Below, piece by piece: positions 62,430 to 64,000 of a DNA stretch of 64,000 nucleotides. This DNA is from Streptomyces resistomycificus (GTDB taxonomy: Bacteria > Actinomycetota > Actinomycetes > Streptomycetales > Streptomycetaceae): positions 1 through 64,000 of the forward strand of contig NZ_KQ949001.1 in NCBI RefSeq assembly GCF_001514265.1. The letters are read 5' to 3'. The notes under the pieces were generated by a model. It saw only the letters and a program-made list of their open reading frames with translations, made no database searches and was not told the origin of the DNA. The translations under genes and the position numbers were made by a program. The first letter of the stretch is position 1, and each line of letters starts with the position of its first letter.

Positions 62430-63992
62430 CTACTTCGCCCTGCGCGCCACCGTGAAGTGGTCGACCTGCTCGCCGGTCTCGGCGATGCCCCGCACCGTCA
62501 GCGTGGCGGTACGGCCCTTGGCGGCCGGGGTGACGTCCACCCGCAGGAACGAGTAGTCGAGATAGCGCACCCGCGACCAGGTGACGGTCTCGTTCTGCCT
62601 GCCGTCCTTGGTGTTGACGAACGAGGCGACGGACTCGACGTCGCTCACGTGGCCCTCGTACGACAGCGGGGCGGTGAAGGAGTACAGGCTGCGGCCCGCC
62701 GCGCCCGCCGTCACGTAGACCACGCCCTCGGTCTCGGGGTAGGCCGTGCCGCCGATCGGGAGCGTCTTGGTGACCGCGCCCGCCTTGATGACGTCGGTGC
62801 GCTCGTACTGGTGGTTGTGGCCGTTGATGACCAGGTCCACGGTGTACTTCTCGAACAGCGGCACCCACTCCTGGCGCACGCCGCCCTCCGAGGCGTGCGA
62901 GGTGGAGGTGCAGTAGGCGCAGTGGTGGAAGAAGACGACGACGAAGTCGACGTCCTTCGCGGCGCGGTACTTCTTGAGCTGGGCCTCCAGCCACTTGGTC
63001 TGGGTGCCGCCCGAGAGGCCGAGGTTGGCCGGGATCTCGAAGGAGACGTCGTTGGCGTCGAGCGAGATGACGGCGGTGTTGCCGTAGACGAAGGAGTAGA
63101 CGCCCGGCAGGTTGTGCTTGTCGGGCCCGTTGTCGGGAAGCGTCCAGCGGGCCTCCTCGCCGCCGTAGCCGTGCGGCGCGTACCAGGCCTCCATGTCGTG
63201 GTTGCCGTAGGCGGGCATCCACGGGACGGACTTGGCGACCGACTCGGTCTGCGCGAGGAACTGGTCCCACACCCGCGAGTCGAACCCGGTGTCGGAGGTC
63301 TTGCCGGAGCCGGAGGGGTCGGCGTAGGCGATGTCGCCGGCGTGCAGGTGGAAGGCCGGGTTCTGGCCGAGCAGGAGGCTGTTGTTGGCGAGGCCGTGGT
63401 AGCCGACGCCCTCGTCGCCGAAGGCGGTGAAGGTGAACGGCGTCTTGTGGGCGGGGGCGGTGGTGAAGGTGCCCAGGGTGCCGAGCAGATGCGGCTCGGC
63501 CGGGTCGAAGCCCTGGTGGCCGACGCCGTAGTAGTAGGTCCTGCCGGGCTTGAGGTGGGTCAGCCTGGCGTGCACGTAGTACTGCGTGTGGTCGGCGCTG
63601 GCACCGACGCCGGCCGGGGTGTACAGCGTGCGCACCTCGGCGTCGATCCTGCGGGACAGGTCCCAGGGGTGGGCGCCGATCCGGATGAAGGGCCTGCGCA
63701 CCGCGACCGGGACCTGCCAGGAGACGGTGATCTCGGTGCGCGGGTCGGTGCCGAAGGCGAGGTGACGGCCGAAGGGGGCCACGAGGGCGCCGTCGACGGT
63801 CTCGGTGCGAGGGGCGGTCCGCGTCGGTACGGCCGCCTGTGCGGTGGCGCCCGGTACGAACGCGCCACCCGCGACGGCGCCCAGTGTGACGGCGCCGCCC
63901 CTGATCATCGTGCGCCGCGAGAATCTGGCGCGCAGGTACTCGTGCTGCTCGGCCATGCTCATGCGCTCGGCGAGCCGCTGCGGTACTCCCAT
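62430..63992 (-). CDS. Tat-exported purple-acid-phosphatase-like enzyme
   Basis: This 520-residue metallophosphoesterase has a twin-arginine signal (FSRRTMIRGGAVTLGAVAGGAF, residues about 24-45). An N-terminal fibronectin-like domain (TEITVSWQVPVAVRRPFIRIG) is followed by the five PAP metal motifs: FTAFGDEG, HAGDIAYAD, YGNHDME, VVVFFHHC and INGHNHQYER. It is an extracellular phosphomonoesterase, probably for phosphate scavenging. ATG 63992 lies 8 bp from the window end, so its upstream region is not visible; ATG 63962 and 63956 in frame are alternatives. Completeness at the 5' end is therefore not assured. Confidence 0.85.
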   Translation of the reverse strand: MGVPQRLAERMSMAEQHEYLRARFSRRTMIRGGAVTLGAVAGGAFVPGATAQAAVPTRTAPRTETVDGALVAPFGRHLAFGTDPRTEITVSWQVPVAVRRPFIRIGAHPWDLSRRIDAEVRTLYTPAGVGASADHTQYYVHARLTHLKPGRTYYYGVGHQGFDPAEPHLLGTLGTFTTAPAHKTPFTFTAFGDEGVGYHGLANNSLLLGQNPAFHLHAGDIAYADPSGSGKTSDTGFDSRVWDQFLAQTESVAKSVPWMPAYGNHDMEAWYAPHGYGGEEARWTLPDNGPDKHNLPGVYSFVYGNTAVISLDANDVSFEIPANLGLSGGTQTKWLEAQLKKYRAAKDVDFVVVFFHHCAYCTSTSHASEGGVRQEWVPLFEKYTVDLVINGHNHQYERTDVIKAGAVTKTLPIGGTAYPETEGVVYVTAGAAGRSLYSFTAPLSYEGHVSDVESVASFVNTKDGRQNETVTWSRVRYLDYSFLRVDVTPAAKGRTATLTVRGIAETGEQVDHFTVARRAK

Positions 63993-64000
63993 GCGAGGAA

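Overview
The window is high-GC actinobacterial chromosome, almost certainly Streptomyces. The evidence is GC-rich third codon positions, GTG and TTG starts, GTGA/ATGA stop-start overlaps, Tat and lipoprotein signals, a complete desABCD desferrioxamine operon with actinobacterial iron boxes, and a RbsC-RbsB fusion of the kind annotated in S. coelicolor. Gene order resembles what I remember of the S. coelicolor SCO2745-SCO2787 region; I could not check this. No rRNA, tRNA, insertion sequence, prophage or CRISPR array was seen.

Layout. (1) 174-6264: ribose uptake operon rbsR-rbsA-rbsCB-rbsK-rbsD, with paired LacI-type operators and a strong terminator. (2) 6433-10863: three overlapping genes (TIM-barrel isomerase, DUF993 aldolase-like, Gfo/Idh/MocA dehydrogenase) diverge from their own LacI regulator; this is a compact carbohydrate pathway with unknown substrate. 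(3) 11427-16243: DHFR-like reductase, MarR-GNAT fusion, second sugar isomerase, small hypothetical, GNAT acetyltransferase, and a divergent EPSP synthase. (4) 16919-18754: Tat-exported GH3 N-acetylglucosaminidase. (5) 18871-24183: cysteine-module lipoprotein, then a Trypco1 protein coupled to a 1376-residue trypsin / STAND NTPase / transmembrane / 14-blade WD40 protein. This looks like an accessory conflict or signalling module and is the most unusual part of the window. (6) 24235-36452: secreted S37 peptidase, small secreted protein, fused double-half ABC exporter, phytase-like esterase, beta-lactamase-like hydrolase, GT39 membrane glycosyltransferase with a hexanucleotide microsatellite, secreted endonuclease I, hypothetical. 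(7) 36599-42947: operon speB-TPP enzyme-phosphotransferase, divergent PucR regulator, phosphatase-like protein. (8) 43052-45126: TesB thioesterase and LCAD-type acyl-CoA dehydrogenase. (9) 45841-52209: TetR regulator diverging from a leucine/isovalerate (liu-type) acyl-CoA carboxylase, HMG-CoA lyase and acyl-CoA dehydrogenase operon. (10) 52518-59809: iron-regulated desE, siderophore-interacting reductase, and desABCD. (11) 59822-63992: GH20 beta-N-acetylhexosaminidase with a DasR-like operator, DUF4429/SHOCT protein, and a Tat-exported purple-acid-phosphatase-like enzyme at the window edge.

Functionally this is mostly a nutrient-scavenging chromosome segment: ribose, amino sugars (GH3, GH20), peptides (S37), extracellular DNA (endonuclease I), organic phosphate, branched-chain amino acids, and iron. 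Several spacers carry short tandem repeats, including heptamer, hexamer and 15-, 45- and roughly 70-bp units, which account for many of the non-coding gaps.
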